DNA from: Candidatus Sumerlaeota bacterium
GTDB lineage: Bacteria; Sumerlaeota; Sumerlaeia; SLMS01; JAHLLQ01
Direction of reading: 5' to 3'
DNA: 64,000 nt
Assembly (NCBI GenBank): GCA_030156535.1
Contig: JASGMJ010000018.1
Span: 62,001-126,000, forward strand
The notes under the pieces: model-generated
Told to the model about the DNA's origin: nothing
Database searches by the model: none
What the model saw: only the letters and a program-made list of their open reading frames with translations
Made by a program: the position numbers and the translations under genes
In this document: piece after piece, positions 1-8,784 of the stretch
Layout of the letters: each line of letters opens with the position of its first letter
How positions within the stretch are numbered: the stretch's first letter is position 1

Positions 1-183
1 AGCGCCGCGGCCTGGGTGGCAGCGGAAGTCTACGCGCGTGCGTTCGACCACCTCGACGCGCCCATCGGCCGCGTCCACCAGCAGGACGTACCGCTCCCCT
101 ACGCCTTCAATCTTGAGGAACGCAGCCTTCCCCGCCAGATCGACGTCGTCGATGCGGTGAAGAAGGCATGCTACGCGGACTGA
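1..183 (+). CDS. pdhB: Pyruvate dehydrogenase E1 beta subunit, C-terminal 60 residues (partial)
   Basis: This open frame enters from the left edge in frame 1 and ends at TGA 181-183. The visible tail ([15 protein letters not shown], then [16 protein letters not shown]) matches the end of the transketolase C-terminal domain of E1-beta, where the sequence before the stop is typically I-x-x-A-V/I-K-x-x-x-Y. E1-beta works with E1-alpha and thiamine diphosphate to decarboxylate pyruvate and acetylate the E2 lipoyl arm. The E2 gene starts 53 bases downstream on the same strand, the usual pdhA-pdhB-pdhC order. A branched-chain or acetoin dehydrogenase subunit is possible from the tail alone, but the E2 partner favours pyruvate. 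Confidence 0.85.
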   Translation, partial: SAAAWVAAEVYARAFDHLDAPIGRVHQQDVPLPYAFNLEERSLPRQIDVVDAVKKACYAD

Positions 184-236
184 TGCGGCAGGGTATTCAC
201 GCGACAATCGACCCAATTACCGAAGGATAGAGCACC

Positions 237-1577
237 ATGGCTTCAGCAGTGCAACTTCTCCAACTGTCGCCGACGATGAGCGAGGGAACCATCGTCAAGT
301 GGCAGGTCAAGGAAGGGGACAGTATTTCGTCGGGCGACATCCTGGCGGAAGTCGAGACGGACAAGGCCGTCATGGAGCAGGAATCGTTCGAGGACGGGAC
401 GATTCTAAAGCTGATGGCGAAGGAAGGCGAGGCCGTGCCCGTCGGCTCGACCATCGCCGTGATCGGCGAGAAGGGCGAGGACATCTCCTCGTTCCTCGGT
501 GGAGCGGAAGAACCCGCCGCCAAGGAAGAGCCGAAGAAGCAGGAAGCGGAGAAGCCGCAACCCGCGAAGAAGGAAGCTCCCGCCGCCAAGGAAGAGAAGC
601 AGGAAGCCCCTGCTCCGAAGAAGGAAGCCTCCGAAGCTCCGCCTCTGCCCGCGCCCCGGGCAGAAGACGGCAGCCGCATTTTTGTCTCGCCGCTGGCCCG
701 CAAGATGGCCGCCGACTTGGAGATCGATCTCGCTCAGATCCAGGGATCGGGCCCGCGTGGCCGCATCGTGAAGCGCGATGTGGAGAAGGCGATGGAGAGC
801 GGTGCCGTCCCTGCCGCCGCACGCCAGGAATCCCAGGCAGCACCCGCAGCGCCCGCCGCGCCCAAGGCTGCTCCGGCGGCCTACTCCCCCACTGCCGACG
901 ACGAGGAAGTCACCGTCAGCGGAATGCGCAAGATCATCGCGCGCCGCCTGGTGGAATCGCGCCAGCAGGTGCCCAGCTTCAGCCTCTCCGTGGAAGTCGA
1001 TGCGCAGCCGCTGCTCGATGCCGTGGCCCGCGTCCGCGAAGCCTACGCCGAGGAGAAGATCACCGTGACCCATTTCCTGATCAAGGGCATGGCATCGGCG
1101 TTGATGAAGCACCCGTGGCTGCGGACGCAGTGGGTGGACGGCAAGATGATCCGCAAGAGTGCCGCGCATATCTCGGTGGCCGTGGCGATCGAGGACGGCC
1201 TGCTGACGCCGGTGATCCGCAACGCCAATGGCAAGGGGCTGCTGGCCATCGCGGCGGAACTGCGCGAGCTGGCCGCGAAGGCGCGCGACCGCAAACTCGG
1301 CGAGGAGGACCTCGCTGGCGGCGTCCAGACGATCAGCAACCTGGGAATGTACGGCATCCAGAACTTCGACGCGATCATCAATCCGCCGGAGTCCTCGATC
1401 CTGGCCATCGGAGCGCTGGTCGAGAAGCCCGTCGTACGCAACGGCGACCTGGTGCCCGGAAAGACCATCACGCTGACGTTGAGCTGCGATCACCGTGTAG
1501 TTGACGGAGCCGTCGGAGCGTCCTATCTTAAGGACCTGAAAGCGGCTCTGGAGAACCCTCTCCTGATCCTCGCATAG
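237..1577 (+). CDS. pdhC: Dihydrolipoamide acetyltransferase (E2) of pyruvate dehydrogenase
   Basis: 446 residues; the E2 core that moves the acetyl group from lipoamide to CoA. Domains in order: one lipoyl domain (residues 1-78) with the lipoylated lysine K43 in ETDKAVME; a flexible Ala/Pro/Lys/Glu-rich linker (about 85-145); a peripheral subunit-binding domain (about 147-187, VSPLARKMA to GRIVKRDV); a second Ala/Pro linker; and the acetyltransferase domain (about 225-446) with the catalytic motif DHRVVDGA (H419, D423). The start ATG follows an AAGGA-type ribosome site. It sits directly after pdhB and is closed by a strong terminator at 1678-1717, so it is the last gene of the operon; E3 is not in the window. 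A 2-oxoglutarate or branched-chain E2 is less likely. Confidence 0.93.
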   Translation: MASAVQLLQLSPTMSEGTIVKWQVKEGDSISSGDILAEVETDKAVMEQESFEDGTILKLMAKEGEAVPVGSTIAVIGEKGEDISSFLGGAEEPAAKEEPKKQEAEKPQPAKKEAPAAKEEKQEAPAPKKEASEAPPLPAPRAEDGSRIFVSPLARKMAADLEIDLAQIQGSGPRGRIVKRDVEKAMESGAVPAAARQESQAAPAAPAAPKAAPAAYSPTADDEEVTVSGMRKIIARRLVESRQQVPSFSLSVEVDAQPLLDAVARVREAYAEEKITVTHFLIKGMASALMKHPWLRTQWVDGKMIRKSAAHISVAVAIEDGLLTPVIRNANGKGLLAIAAELRELAAKARDRKLGEEDLAGGVQTISNLGMYGIQNFDAIINPPESSILAIGALVEKPVVRNGDLVPGKTITLTLSCDHRVVDGAVGASYLKDLKAALENPLLILA

Positions 1578-1677
1578 CCCACGGAAGGGCAGCCGGAGCC
1601 GCGTCAGCCACCGATCTTGGAGGTGGCGCGGGCTCCAGCCCCCATCTCCTTGCGAGCGGGGTATTCCCCCGACTCCG

Positions 1678-1717
1678 CTCCGCGCCCCGGCCCGCCCCCG
1701 GGGCGCGGAGTGTTTTT
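1678..1717 (+). terminator. Rho-independent terminator of the pdh operon
   Basis: A perfect 13-bp inverted repeat, CTCCGCGCCCCGG (1678-1690) and its complement (1698-1710), encloses a 7-base loop and is followed by TGTTTTTA. It lies 100 bases after the pdhC stop. Confidence 0.88.
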
Positions 1718-1855
1718 AGGGGGGAGGTCCTCGACTGAGGCCTTCGTCCAGGCTCGCCCGGTGTGTCCTGCAGGGCCCGGCTCTCCCTGTTCGCTAGTGC
1801 AGTTGCAGAGTACACGTTCGCGCTGTTTCGTGCTGTCGCGCGGCCAGAGATGGGC

Positions 1856-1887
1856 GCTCTCTTCCCGGAGTAATCAGGGAAGAGAGC
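1856..1887. other. Perfect 11-bp stem-loop in the pdhC / ABC permease intergenic gap
   Basis: GCTCTCTTCCC (1856-1866) pairs perfectly with GGGAAGAGAGC (1877-1887) across a 10-base loop. It lies 20 bases beyond the stop of the minus-strand permease gene and has no T-run on either side, so it looks like a 3-prime end stabiliser or Rho-assisted end rather than an intrinsic terminator. Apart from this and the pdh terminator, nothing is seen in 1578-1907. Confidence 0.5.
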
Positions 1888-1907
1888 AGAGGCTTCGCGT
1901 ATTGGAG

Positions 1908-3119
1908 TCATTCATAGCGCAGTGCTTCGATGGGGTCGAGGTCTGCCGCCTTGCGGGCAGGGAAGTAGCCAAATGCGACCCCGACGACGGCAGAGAAGGC
2001 GAAGGCGAGAAGGACGATGTCAAAGCGGAAGACGAACGGAAGGCTCAGCAGCTGCGCCCCGATCCTGGCGATTCCCAGGCCGAAGATGATGCCGAGAAGT
2101 CCGCCGAAGCATGAGAGCACGATGGCCTCCACGAGGAACTGCAGAAGCACCTGGCTTCCAAGGGCACCGATCGCCAGACGGATTCCGATCTCCCTGGTGC
2201 GCTCCGTCACGGAAACGAGCATGATGTTCATGATGCCGATGCCCCCGACGAGAAGGCTGACGGCGGCGACGGCGGAAAGCAGGGCGGTGAGAACCTTTGT
2301 GGAGCTGGTAATCGTGCTGGCAATCTCGCGCATGTCGCCGACATTGAAGTCGTCGTCCTCCGTTTCGGAGATCCGGCGGCGCTCGCGAAGCAGCGATTCA
2401 ATGGAAGACTTTGCGAGATCGATGTTGTCGGAGTCTGCCACGGAAATCATGATGCTCCCCACGTCGGTCGAGCCGGTGAATCTCCGCTGCACCGTCCGAA
2501 TGGGAATCAGAACGAGATCATCCTGATCCTGGCCGAAACTCGATTCACCCTTGGAGGTCAGCACTCCAATCACTTCGAAGGAGATGCTGCCGAGACGCAC
2601 GGCTTGTCCGACTGCTTCCTGCCCGCCAAAGAGTTCCTCCTTCACGGTGGCGCCAAGGATGGCCACTGCCCGGCCAGCCTGTAGTTCGGCATCCAGAAAC
2701 TGGCGTCCACTCTCCAGCTCCCAGTTTCTCGCGATCAAGTAGTCGTTCGTCGTGCCGGTGATGGAGGTGCCCCAGTTCTCGTTCCCGTAAATCGCCTGGG
2801 TGGAGGCGCTGGACATCGGAGCGATCGCTGCGAGGCCAGGAACCTCACGGGCGATTGCCTCCACGTCGTCCATATCGAATTCATCCGAGCTGTCTCGCGC
2901 ACCACCAGGTCCGCGAGGCCCCTGGCCAGGACGCACCTGCAGGATGTTGCTGCCAAGGCTTCCAATCTGATCGGCGACCTGCTGTGTTGCGCCGCTTCCC
3001 AACGTTACAAGGATGATCACTGCGGCCACACCAATCACGATACCGAGAATTGTCAGTGTGGAGCGCATGACATTGCGGCGGATTTCCCGCTGTGCAAGCA
3101 TGAGGGTTTCTAGAATCAT
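1908..3119 (-). CDS. MacB-type ABC transporter permease
   Basis: 403 residues. The architecture is that of MacB/FtsX permeases: an N-terminal membrane helix (about residues 22-42, ILGIVIGVAAVIILVTLG), a periplasmic MacB_PCD domain (about 45-240), and three C-terminal helices in the FtsX domain, beginning with the family motif SVTERTREIGIRLAIGA. It couples ATP hydrolysis in its partner to movement of substrate (macrolides, peptides or lipoproteins in known relatives) through a periplasmic adaptor and outer-membrane channel. Its start overlaps the ATPase stop by ATGA. Unlike E. coli MacB, the ATPase and permease are separate proteins, as in YknYZ-type systems. The substrate cannot be told from sequence. 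Confidence 0.9.
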   Translation of the reverse strand: MILETLMLAQREIRRNVMRSTLTILGIVIGVAAVIILVTLGSGATQQVADQIGSLGSNILQVRPGQGPRGPGGARDSSDEFDMDDVEAIAREVPGLAAIAPMSSASTQAIYGNENWGTSITGTTNDYLIARNWELESGRQFLDAELQAGRAVAILGATVKEELFGGQEAVGQAVRLGSISFEVIGVLTSKGESSFGQDQDDLVLIPIRTVQRRFTGSTDVGSIMISVADSDNIDLAKSSIESLLRERRRISETEDDDFNVGDMREIASTITSSTKVLTALLSAVAAVSLLVGGIGIMNIMLVSVTERTREIGIRLAIGALGSQVLLQFLVEAIVLSCFGGLLGIIFGLGIARIGAQLLSLPFVFRFDIVLLAFAFSAVVGVAFGYFPARKAADLDPIEALRYE

Positions 3120-3847
3120 GATGCTCTGGCCCCTTCCGTTGCGATCTCCTGGTGGATCAATCCATCAAGGAAGTGGATCTGGCGATCGGCGTACTCGGCC
3201 ATGTCCGGTTCATGGGTCACCATGAGGACGGTAATGCCGCGTTCTCGATTGAGCATTGTGAGGAGATTCATAATCTCATCGCTGGTCTTCATGTCGAGGT
3301 TTCCGGTCGGCTCATCGGCCAGGAGCACTTTTGGCTCGGTGACGATGGCACGAGCGATGGCGACTCGCTGCTGCTGACCGCCCGAGAGTTCGGAGGTTGT
3401 GTGGTGCTCGCGATTGGACAGGCCAACGGATTCCAATGCCTTGCGTCCCAGGCTGCGCCGAAGAGCCGCGGGAACATTGCGATACACAAGGGGCAGCTCC
3501 ACATTCTCGAGCGCGGAAGTTCGCTTGAGCAGGTTGAATCCCTGGAAGACGAATCCGAGCATGTAGCGGCGAAGCAGCGCACGTTGATCTCTTGAGAGGC
3601 TGCCGACATCCACGTTGTCGAAGTAGTAGTGCCCTCCCGAGGGAACATCCAGACACCCAAGGATGTTCATCGAGGTGGACTTGCCCGAACCGCTCGGCCC
3701 CATGATGGCGACGAACTCTCCCTCATTGATCTTCAGGTCGATCCCCTTGAGGGCCTTCATCGCCGCAGCACCCTGGCCGTAGATTTTCGTTACGCCCTCG
3801 AAGCGGATGATCGGCTGAACACTTTGCAGGTTGGCGGCGGCGGTCAT
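3116..3847 (-). CDS. MacB-type ABC transporter ATP-binding protein
   Basis: 243 residues, a complete nucleotide-binding domain. Walker A GPSGSGKST is at residues 50-58 (K56), the Q-loop glutamine at 102, the signature LSGGQQQR at 154-161, Walker B VLLADEPT with catalytic E179, and the H-loop histidine H212. It belongs to the LolD/MacB/FtsE group that powers mechanotransmission permeases. It overlaps the adaptor stop upstream and the permease start downstream by four bases each, so translation of adaptor, ATPase and permease is coupled. Confidence 0.94.
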   Translation of the reverse strand: MTAAANLQSVQPIIRFEGVTKIYGQGAAAMKALKGIDLKINEGEFVAIMGPSGSGKSTSMNILGCLDVPSGGHYYFDNVDVGSLSRDQRALLRRYMLGFVFQGFNLLKRTSALENVELPLVYRNVPAALRRSLGRKALESVGLSNREHHTTSELSGGQQQRVAIARAIVTEPKVLLADEPTGNLDMKTSDEIMNLLTMLNRERGITVLMVTHEPDMAEYADRQIHFLDGLIHQEIATEGARAS

Positions 3848-5124
3848 TTTGATTCAGCCTCCACACTGGTCACCAAGACGGTTCCTTCTGCAAGGTCGCC
3901 GCCCGTGATTTCTGTGACAGTTCCGTTGGTCAATCCGATCTCCACCGGGATCGCGACAAGCTCGCCATTCTCCAATGTCCACACCCTAGACTGCCCGGTT
4001 TCCAGGGGAGTGTTGTCCTTACGCTGCTGCTGTGGCGGGCGAGGCATGAGAAGACTGAGTACCCCTCCGCTGGATTCTTCGGTTGTTTCCTGAACGGGCT
4101 GGAATCGCAGCGCGGCATTGGGAACAAGGAGCACATTCTCCAACTTTTTCACGGTGATGGTCGCCGTTGCCGTCATTCCTGGACGCAGGACCGTACTGGA
4201 GTTGTCGACATCCAGAATCGTGTCGTAGGTGACCACGTTTTCCGTCGTGCTGGAGCCGAAGTTCACACGCGTGACCTTGGCCGGAAACTCTCGATTCGAG
4301 AAGGCATCCACCGTGAACGAAGCGTCCTGCCCTTCCTTCACCAGGGCGATATCGGCTTCATCGACACCGACCTCCAGCTGCATGTGCGACAGATCCTCGG
4401 CCAGCACGAAGAGCGTTGGTGTCTCGAACGAAGCGGCAACCGTCTGTCCCTCGTCGATATTGCGTGTCAGCACCACACCGTCGATGGGCGAAACGATCGT
4501 CATCTTCGAACGATCCGTCCGGTATGTTTCCAGCGATGCCTTGCTTTGCTGCACCGCGGCCTCCGCCTGGGCGACTCCCGCGATCGCGCGATCAAGCTCT
4601 GCCTGCTTTGCGTCAATATCCTGAATGGCGATGCCCTTGCCGTTGGTCAGTTCGCGAAGCTTCTCCAGTCGTGCAAGATCGGCACGCTTTTCCTTCACTG
4701 TCGCCTCTGCGGACAGGAGTTCCGCCTTCGCGGAAGCGAGGCTGGCTTCGCCCTGTTGAATCTGGGAATCGATTCGTGTAGTGTCGAGCTGGGCAAGCAC
4801 TTGCCCGGCCGTGACGAAATCGTTCACCTCGACATTGATCACGCTCACACTGCCCGATTGCTCGCTGCCGACCTCGACTTCATTCGTGGGTTCAAGATTG
4901 CCCGTGGCGCTCACCGTCACGGTGAGATCGCCCCTCTTGGCGACTTCCGTCTTGTACCTTGCCTCCGTTGGCTTTTCCGCGTTGCGCGTCATCGCCATCA
5001 TGACGATCGCACCAATCACGAGGCATAGTATCAGGATGACGAGGGGCTTCCATCTGCGACTGCGCGAGTGCTTCTGCGCCAGGAGAGAACTCAGGTCGGT
5101 TTCCGGTGTGCGTGTGTTTTCCAT
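3844..5124 (-). CDS. MacA-like periplasmic adaptor (HlyD/RND-type membrane fusion protein)
   Basis: 426 residues from the chosen ATG at 5124. The open frame reaches 5184, but AAGGAG lies 7 bases before the ATG at 5124, inside the last codons of the preceding gene, so this start is preferred. Order: a short cytoplasmic tail, one membrane helix (about 26-46), a first half-lipoyl segment, a coiled-coil hairpin (about 110-200) rich in Glu/Ala/Lys, the second lipoyl half, a beta-barrel, and a C-terminal membrane-proximal domain. It should bridge the inner-membrane ABC permease and the TolC-like outer-membrane factor encoded next to it. Confidence 0.9.
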   Translation of the reverse strand: MENTRTPETDLSSLLAQKHSRSRRWKPLVILILCLVIGAIVMMAMTRNAEKPTEARYKTEVAKRGDLTVTVSATGNLEPTNEVEVGSEQSGSVSVINVEVNDFVTAGQVLAQLDTTRIDSQIQQGEASLASAKAELLSAEATVKEKRADLARLEKLRELTNGKGIAIQDIDAKQAELDRAIAGVAQAEAAVQQSKASLETYRTDRSKMTIVSPIDGVVLTRNIDEGQTVAASFETPTLFVLAEDLSHMQLEVGVDEADIALVKEGQDASFTVDAFSNREFPAKVTRVNFGSSTTENVVTYDTILDVDNSSTVLRPGMTATATITVKKLENVLLVPNAALRFQPVQETTEESSGGVLSLLMPRPPQQQRKDNTPLETGQSRVWTLENGELVAIPVEIGLTNGTVTEITGGDLAEGTVLVTSVEAESK

Positions 5125-5125
5125 T

Positions 5126-6589
5126 TCATGACTCCTTGGTGGAGGGGATGTCGAATGCGAGGTCTGATGGTGCGTCCCATCCACCTCCGGCGGCCTTGTA
5201 GAGTGAAATCGTTTCAGTCACGATTTCACTTTCGGTTTGAGCGAGATTATCCTGAAGACTGAGCAGGGATTGTTGCGCGTCGATGACTTCGCTGAAGCTC
5301 ACCTGGCCCGCCTCATACTGGGCACGTGCGAGCTCGAGCACCGATTCCGTCGATTCGACAGCGGTTTGCAGGTGCGCACGCTGTTCCTTCATACGCTCAA
5401 CGGAAGTCAGCTTGTTCTCAACTTCCTCCATTGCGGAAAGCACGGAGGAACGGAACGCGAGAAGCAGTTGGTCGGCGCGCTCTTCCTCGAGCTTCACGGT
5501 ATTCTTTACCTGCCCTCGGTCGAAGACCCTCCACGTCATGTTGGGGCCAAAGCTGAGCGTGTCCGTTGCAAGTTCACGGAAGCCCTTGGTGCCTTCACCC
5601 TGACGGCTGACCGCTCCGGTGATCATGAACTTTGGGTAGAGGTCGGCCACCGCGACTCCAACTCGGGAAACCTGAGCAGCGAGACTCTTTTCCGCCTGGC
5701 GAATGTCGGGGCGGCAGCGTAACGCCTCGGAGGGGACTCCGATGGACACCGAGTCCTGTACGGCCGGAATGGGCTGGGCTTCCTCCAGACGCTCCTGGAG
5801 TGTGCCCGGCAGCTCTCCCAGAAGAATGGCCAGACGGTTCATGCTTTCGTTGAGACTTGCCCGGAGGGACGGAATCTGCGATTGCGTGGTTTGCAGATTC
5901 GACCGTGCCTGCATCACGGGAAGCTCGCTCGAAATCTGCGCCTCATGGCGGGCCTCAACCAGCTCAAGGGACTCCTGCTGGGCGGCCAGATTCTCTTCTG
6001 CGATTCGGATGCGGGCCTGGTACGTCCTGACGGCGACATAGTTCGTGGCGACCTCCGCCGTGAGCGAAACGAGGACGTCATTGTATGAGGCCACCTCTGC
6101 TTCATAATCGTGTTCCGATGCCTCGACGGAACGCCTGACGCCGCCGAAGACATCAACTTCCCAGCTGGCGTCGAAACCCGCGCGATAGGTTCGGGCATCC
6201 GTCGTTTCGCCAACCGTCTTTCCCGTCGCGGGATTCTCGGTACGGCTCCTTGTAAAGCTCTGTGTTGCAGACCCGGAGGCATCGAGCGTTGGGAACTGTT
6301 CCGCGCTCGTGATGCCTGCCTGCAGGCGCGCTTCGCGTACTCTGGAGAGCGCTGTCTGCAGATCGAGATTGCTCGCGATCGCCTCCGAAACCAGCTCCGT
6401 CAGGAGAGGATCATCGAAGGACGCCCACCAATGAGCAAGCTCTTCGGCGTTCGAGTTGACTTCGTCCCCGGATTCCGCCGAAATCCACTCTGAAGGCAAA
6501 TCCAGGTCGGGAGGACTGTAGTCGGGCCCCACCGTACAGCCCTCCAGCAGAAGGGACGCCGCGACAGTGGCGAGAGCCATTCTCGCCAA
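5126..6589 (-). CDS. TolC/OprM-family outer-membrane efflux lipoprotein (start uncertain)
   Basis: About 487 residues. After a short hydrophobic leader comes the lipobox LLEGC (Cys18 from the TTG start) followed by TVGPDYSPP, typical of NodT/OprM lipoproteins, then two outer-membrane efflux repeats with long helices. It provides the outer-membrane duct for the MacA-ABC complex. Possible starts in this frame are TTG 6589 and ATG 6580, neither with a good ribosome site. A well-placed GGAGG and an ATG at 6611, overlapping the TetR stop as ATGA, are in another frame; removing one base near 6590 would fuse that start to this gene (see findings). Function of the mature protein is secure; the first residues are not. 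Confidence 0.88.
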   Translation of the reverse strand: MARMALATVAASLLLEGCTVGPDYSPPDLDLPSEWISAESGDEVNSNAEELAHWWASFDDPLLTELVSEAIASNLDLQTALSRVREARLQAGITSAEQFPTLDASGSATQSFTRSRTENPATGKTVGETTDARTYRAGFDASWEVDVFGGVRRSVEASEHDYEAEVASYNDVLVSLTAEVATNYVAVRTYQARIRIAEENLAAQQESLELVEARHEAQISSELPVMQARSNLQTTQSQIPSLRASLNESMNRLAILLGELPGTLQERLEEAQPIPAVQDSVSIGVPSEALRCRPDIRQAEKSLAAQVSRVGVAVADLYPKFMITGAVSRQGEGTKGFRELATDTLSFGPNMTWRVFDRGQVKNTVKLEEERADQLLLAFRSSVLSAMEEVENKLTSVERMKEQRAHLQTAVESTESVLELARAQYEAGQVSFSEVIDAQQSLLSLQDNLAQTESEIVTETISLYKAAGGGWDAPSDLAFDIPSTKES

Positions 6590-6607
6590 GCAGGTTTCTA
6601 CGCAAGA

Positions 6608-7285
6608 TCATTTTCCTTTCCTCCGTGGTGTCGCCGGACTCTTGCGGTTGGCGATTGCCGCAATCCCGGCGAGACTGAACTCTATTACATGATCGACGAT
6701 TTTTTCGACATCGCAGGAAAGCGGCTCTGGTCCAGCCTTTGGTCGTTCCTGCTTCAACATCTGGTGGCGTTTTCCGAGCACTCGCGGGTTGAGACATTGT
6801 GCCTGAATGCTCATCATGCAGAGCTGGATATTCTCTGGTGTCTTTTTCTTTCCGAGGAGCTCGCCCACAATCTGCGCGAGCATCTTTTCCATTGGAGAGA
6901 TGCTCTCCCTCATCGCGTTCGTCAGCAGTCCGGTGGGATTGGCGAGTTCCATGTGCACGATCTCGAAGTCACATGAGTCGGGATCGCTGATGCGCTCGAT
7001 CAGGGAACGAATCCATCCGCGCAAGCGGGCTTCCGCAGGAGCTTCGGGAGAGACACCGCCAAGGGGAGGGTGGCGATTGATCGACGCCAGGAACGCGGAG
7101 CGCCACGCTTCAACGTAGAGGGCGTCCTTTCCCCCAAAGTAGTAGTTCACCGCCGCGATATTCGCCGAGGCCATCCGGCATACGGCCGCCACCGTCGTTC
7201 CCCGGTAGCCGAATTCTGCGAACAATTGAGTGGCAGCCTGAAGAATCCGTTCTCTCGTGTCGTGAGACATGGCATCCGTTTTCAT
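6608..7285 (-). CDS. TetR/AcrR-family transcriptional repressor (CecR-like)
   Basis: 225 residues from ATG 7285, preceded by AAGGAAGG at good spacing; the upstream in-frame extension to 7330 has no such site. The N-terminal helix-turn-helix is clear (RERILQAATQLFAEFGYRG, then VAAVCRMASANIAAVNYYF). The C-terminal half resembles the DUF1956 ligand domain of CecR/YbiH, a repressor of an ABC efflux operon in E. coli. It is the first gene of the efflux operon and overlaps the next start region by ATGA, so it probably represses its own operon and is released by a transported compound. The palindromes at 7314-7334 are candidate operators. Confidence 0.88.
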   Translation of the reverse strand: MKTDAMSHDTRERILQAATQLFAEFGYRGTTVAAVCRMASANIAAVNYYFGGKDALYVEAWRSAFLASINRHPPLGGVSPEAPAEARLRGWIRSLIERISDPDSCDFEIVHMELANPTGLLTNAMRESISPMEKMLAQIVGELLGKKKTPENIQLCMMSIQAQCLNPRVLGKRHQMLKQERPKAGPEPLSCDVEKIVDHVIEFSLAGIAAIANRKSPATPRRKGK

Positions 7286-7658
7286 GAGCCACCTTCCTTG
7301 GTGAATCTTCGCTTCAAATGAGCATTTCAAATGCCAGTTTCACCCAGCATACCCAAATGCCCATAACCTCAATAGAGACAACGAGAGGCTCCCCAAAAGA
7401 GCGTGAAAATCGAGTGCTTGCTGAAACCGTTATGGTACACCCACGCCCCTGAGCGGTGTGCAAAAAATGACGATATGGTACGCCAAAGCCTCCCCCCCCC
7501 ATCAGTCCCCGCCCGGTGTTGGCCAACCGCTGGCTGGGCGGAACGGATACAGAAGACCAAGAACAGACTCGCCCCACTCCTCCTTTTCCTTTGAGCTCCG
7601 GGGTAGACAGGCGTTCAGTAATCCCCGTCCAACAGGCTAGCAGATAAGGGTAGGATCA
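7286..7658. other. Divergent intergenic region between tetR and phosphofructokinase
   Basis: The 373-base gap must carry both promoters. Besides the palindromes near tetR, no convincing -35/-10 pair or coding frame was found; a short homopolymer run of C (about 7493-7500) is the only other feature. Confidence 0.4.
7314..7334. promoter_or_regulatory. Candidate TetR operator upstream of the efflux operon
   Basis: GCATTTCAAATGC (7322-7334) is a perfect 6-bp inverted repeat around one base, and it overlaps a second inverted repeat AAATG-AG-CATTT (7316-7327). The site is 29-49 bases before the tetR ATG, where an autoregulated TetR protein would bind. Only position and symmetry support the call. 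Confidence 0.45.
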
Positions 7659-8780
7659 ATGACACAGCATTTTGGAATTCTGACGAGTGGGGGCGACTGC
7701 CCCGGTCTCAATGCCGCGATCCGTGGCATTGTGAAGGCCGGACACACGCTGGGAATGAGATTCACGGGCTTTCGCGACGGCTTCCGGGGCCTCGTGCATG
7801 ATCGCACGATGGTGCTGACGGACACGGCGCTTTCCGGAATTCTGACGGATGGGGGGACGATTCTGGGAACAAGCCGGGACAAGCCTCACCGCATGGAAAT
7901 CGGCGGCAAGGTGCAGGACATGACGGGCGCCATCATCGAGACGTACCGCCGTCATCACCTGGAGGCGCTGATCTGCCTCGGAGGAGGGGGGACACAGAAG
8001 AACGCCCTGCGCCTCCAGAAGGCGGGACTCAACGTCGTGACGCTGCCCAAGACGATCGACAACGACGTGGCGGAAACCGACAAGACGTTTGGTTTCGACA
8101 CGGCTCTGGACATCGCGACAGAGGCGATCGACCGCCTGCATTCCACGGCAACGAGCCACCGCCGCATCATCGTGGTGGAGATCATGGGCCACCGGGTCGG
8201 GTGGCTGGCGCTGGGCGCGGGTCTGGCGGGGGGCGCGGACGTGATCCTGCTGCCGGAGATTCCCTACGACCTGAAGAAGGTCGCGGCGGCGATCAAGGCA
8301 CGGACGCTGGCCGGCAAGCGGTTCAGCATCGTGGCCGTGGCCGAAGGCGCGATGTCCAGCACGGACGCCCGCAAGATGGAGGAACTGGCCCGCAAGAAGG
8401 CCGAGGCCACGACGAAGAAGGACATCCGCAAGTATTCGGAACGCCTCGAAGCCATGCACGAGGCCCACGTGGAGCACACCGTGCGGCTGACGCGCCAGCT
8501 GGAGCAGCAGGTCGGCCAGGAGGCGCGGCTGACGATTCTGGGCCATCTGCAACGGGGTGGCACGCCGTCGGCGGCCGACCGGGTGCTGGCGACGAAGCTG
8601 GGGACGGCGTGCGCCCGGGTGCTGGCCGAGCGGCGCTATGGCGTCATGATCGCGGCACGCAATGGCGGCGTGGAGGCCGTGCCGCTGGAGCAGACGGCGG
8701 GGAAGCTGAAGTTCGTGCCGAAGGACCACCCCTGGGTGCAGGCAGCGCGTTTGGTGGGGACCAGTTTCGGCGACGAGTGA
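7659..8780 (+). CDS. 6-phosphofructokinase, mixed-substrate (group III) type
   Basis: 373 residues; phosphorylates fructose 6-phosphate at C1, the committed step of glycolysis. Visible motifs are the N-terminal nucleotide loop [15 protein letters not shown], the catalytic PKTIDNDV, the sugar-phosphate loop [10 protein letters not shown], and [15 protein letters not shown] near the C-terminus. The donor-site motif reads LGGGGTQ, where ATP enzymes usually have GGDGS and PPi enzymes GGDD; Gly at the second position favours ATP, but the lost Asp is unusual. The start ATG follows AAGGGTAGG. It is monocistronic, and its stop is 4 bases from the convergent GDP-fucose synthase stop. Confidence 0.9.
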   Translation: MTQHFGILTSGGDCPGLNAAIRGIVKAGHTLGMRFTGFRDGFRGLVHDRTMVLTDTALSGILTDGGTILGTSRDKPHRMEIGGKVQDMTGAIIETYRRHHLEALICLGGGGTQKNALRLQKAGLNVVTLPKTIDNDVAETDKTFGFDTALDIATEAIDRLHSTATSHRRIIVVEIMGHRVGWLALGAGLAGGADVILLPEIPYDLKKVAAAIKARTLAGKRFSIVAVAEGAMSSTDARKMEELARKKAEATTKKDIRKYSERLEAMHEAHVEHTVRLTRQLEQQVGQEARLTILGHLQRGGTPSAADRVLATKLGTACARVLAERRYGVMIAARNGGVEAVPLEQTAGKLKFVPKDHPWVQAARLVGTSFGDE

Positions 8781-8784
8781 ACCG

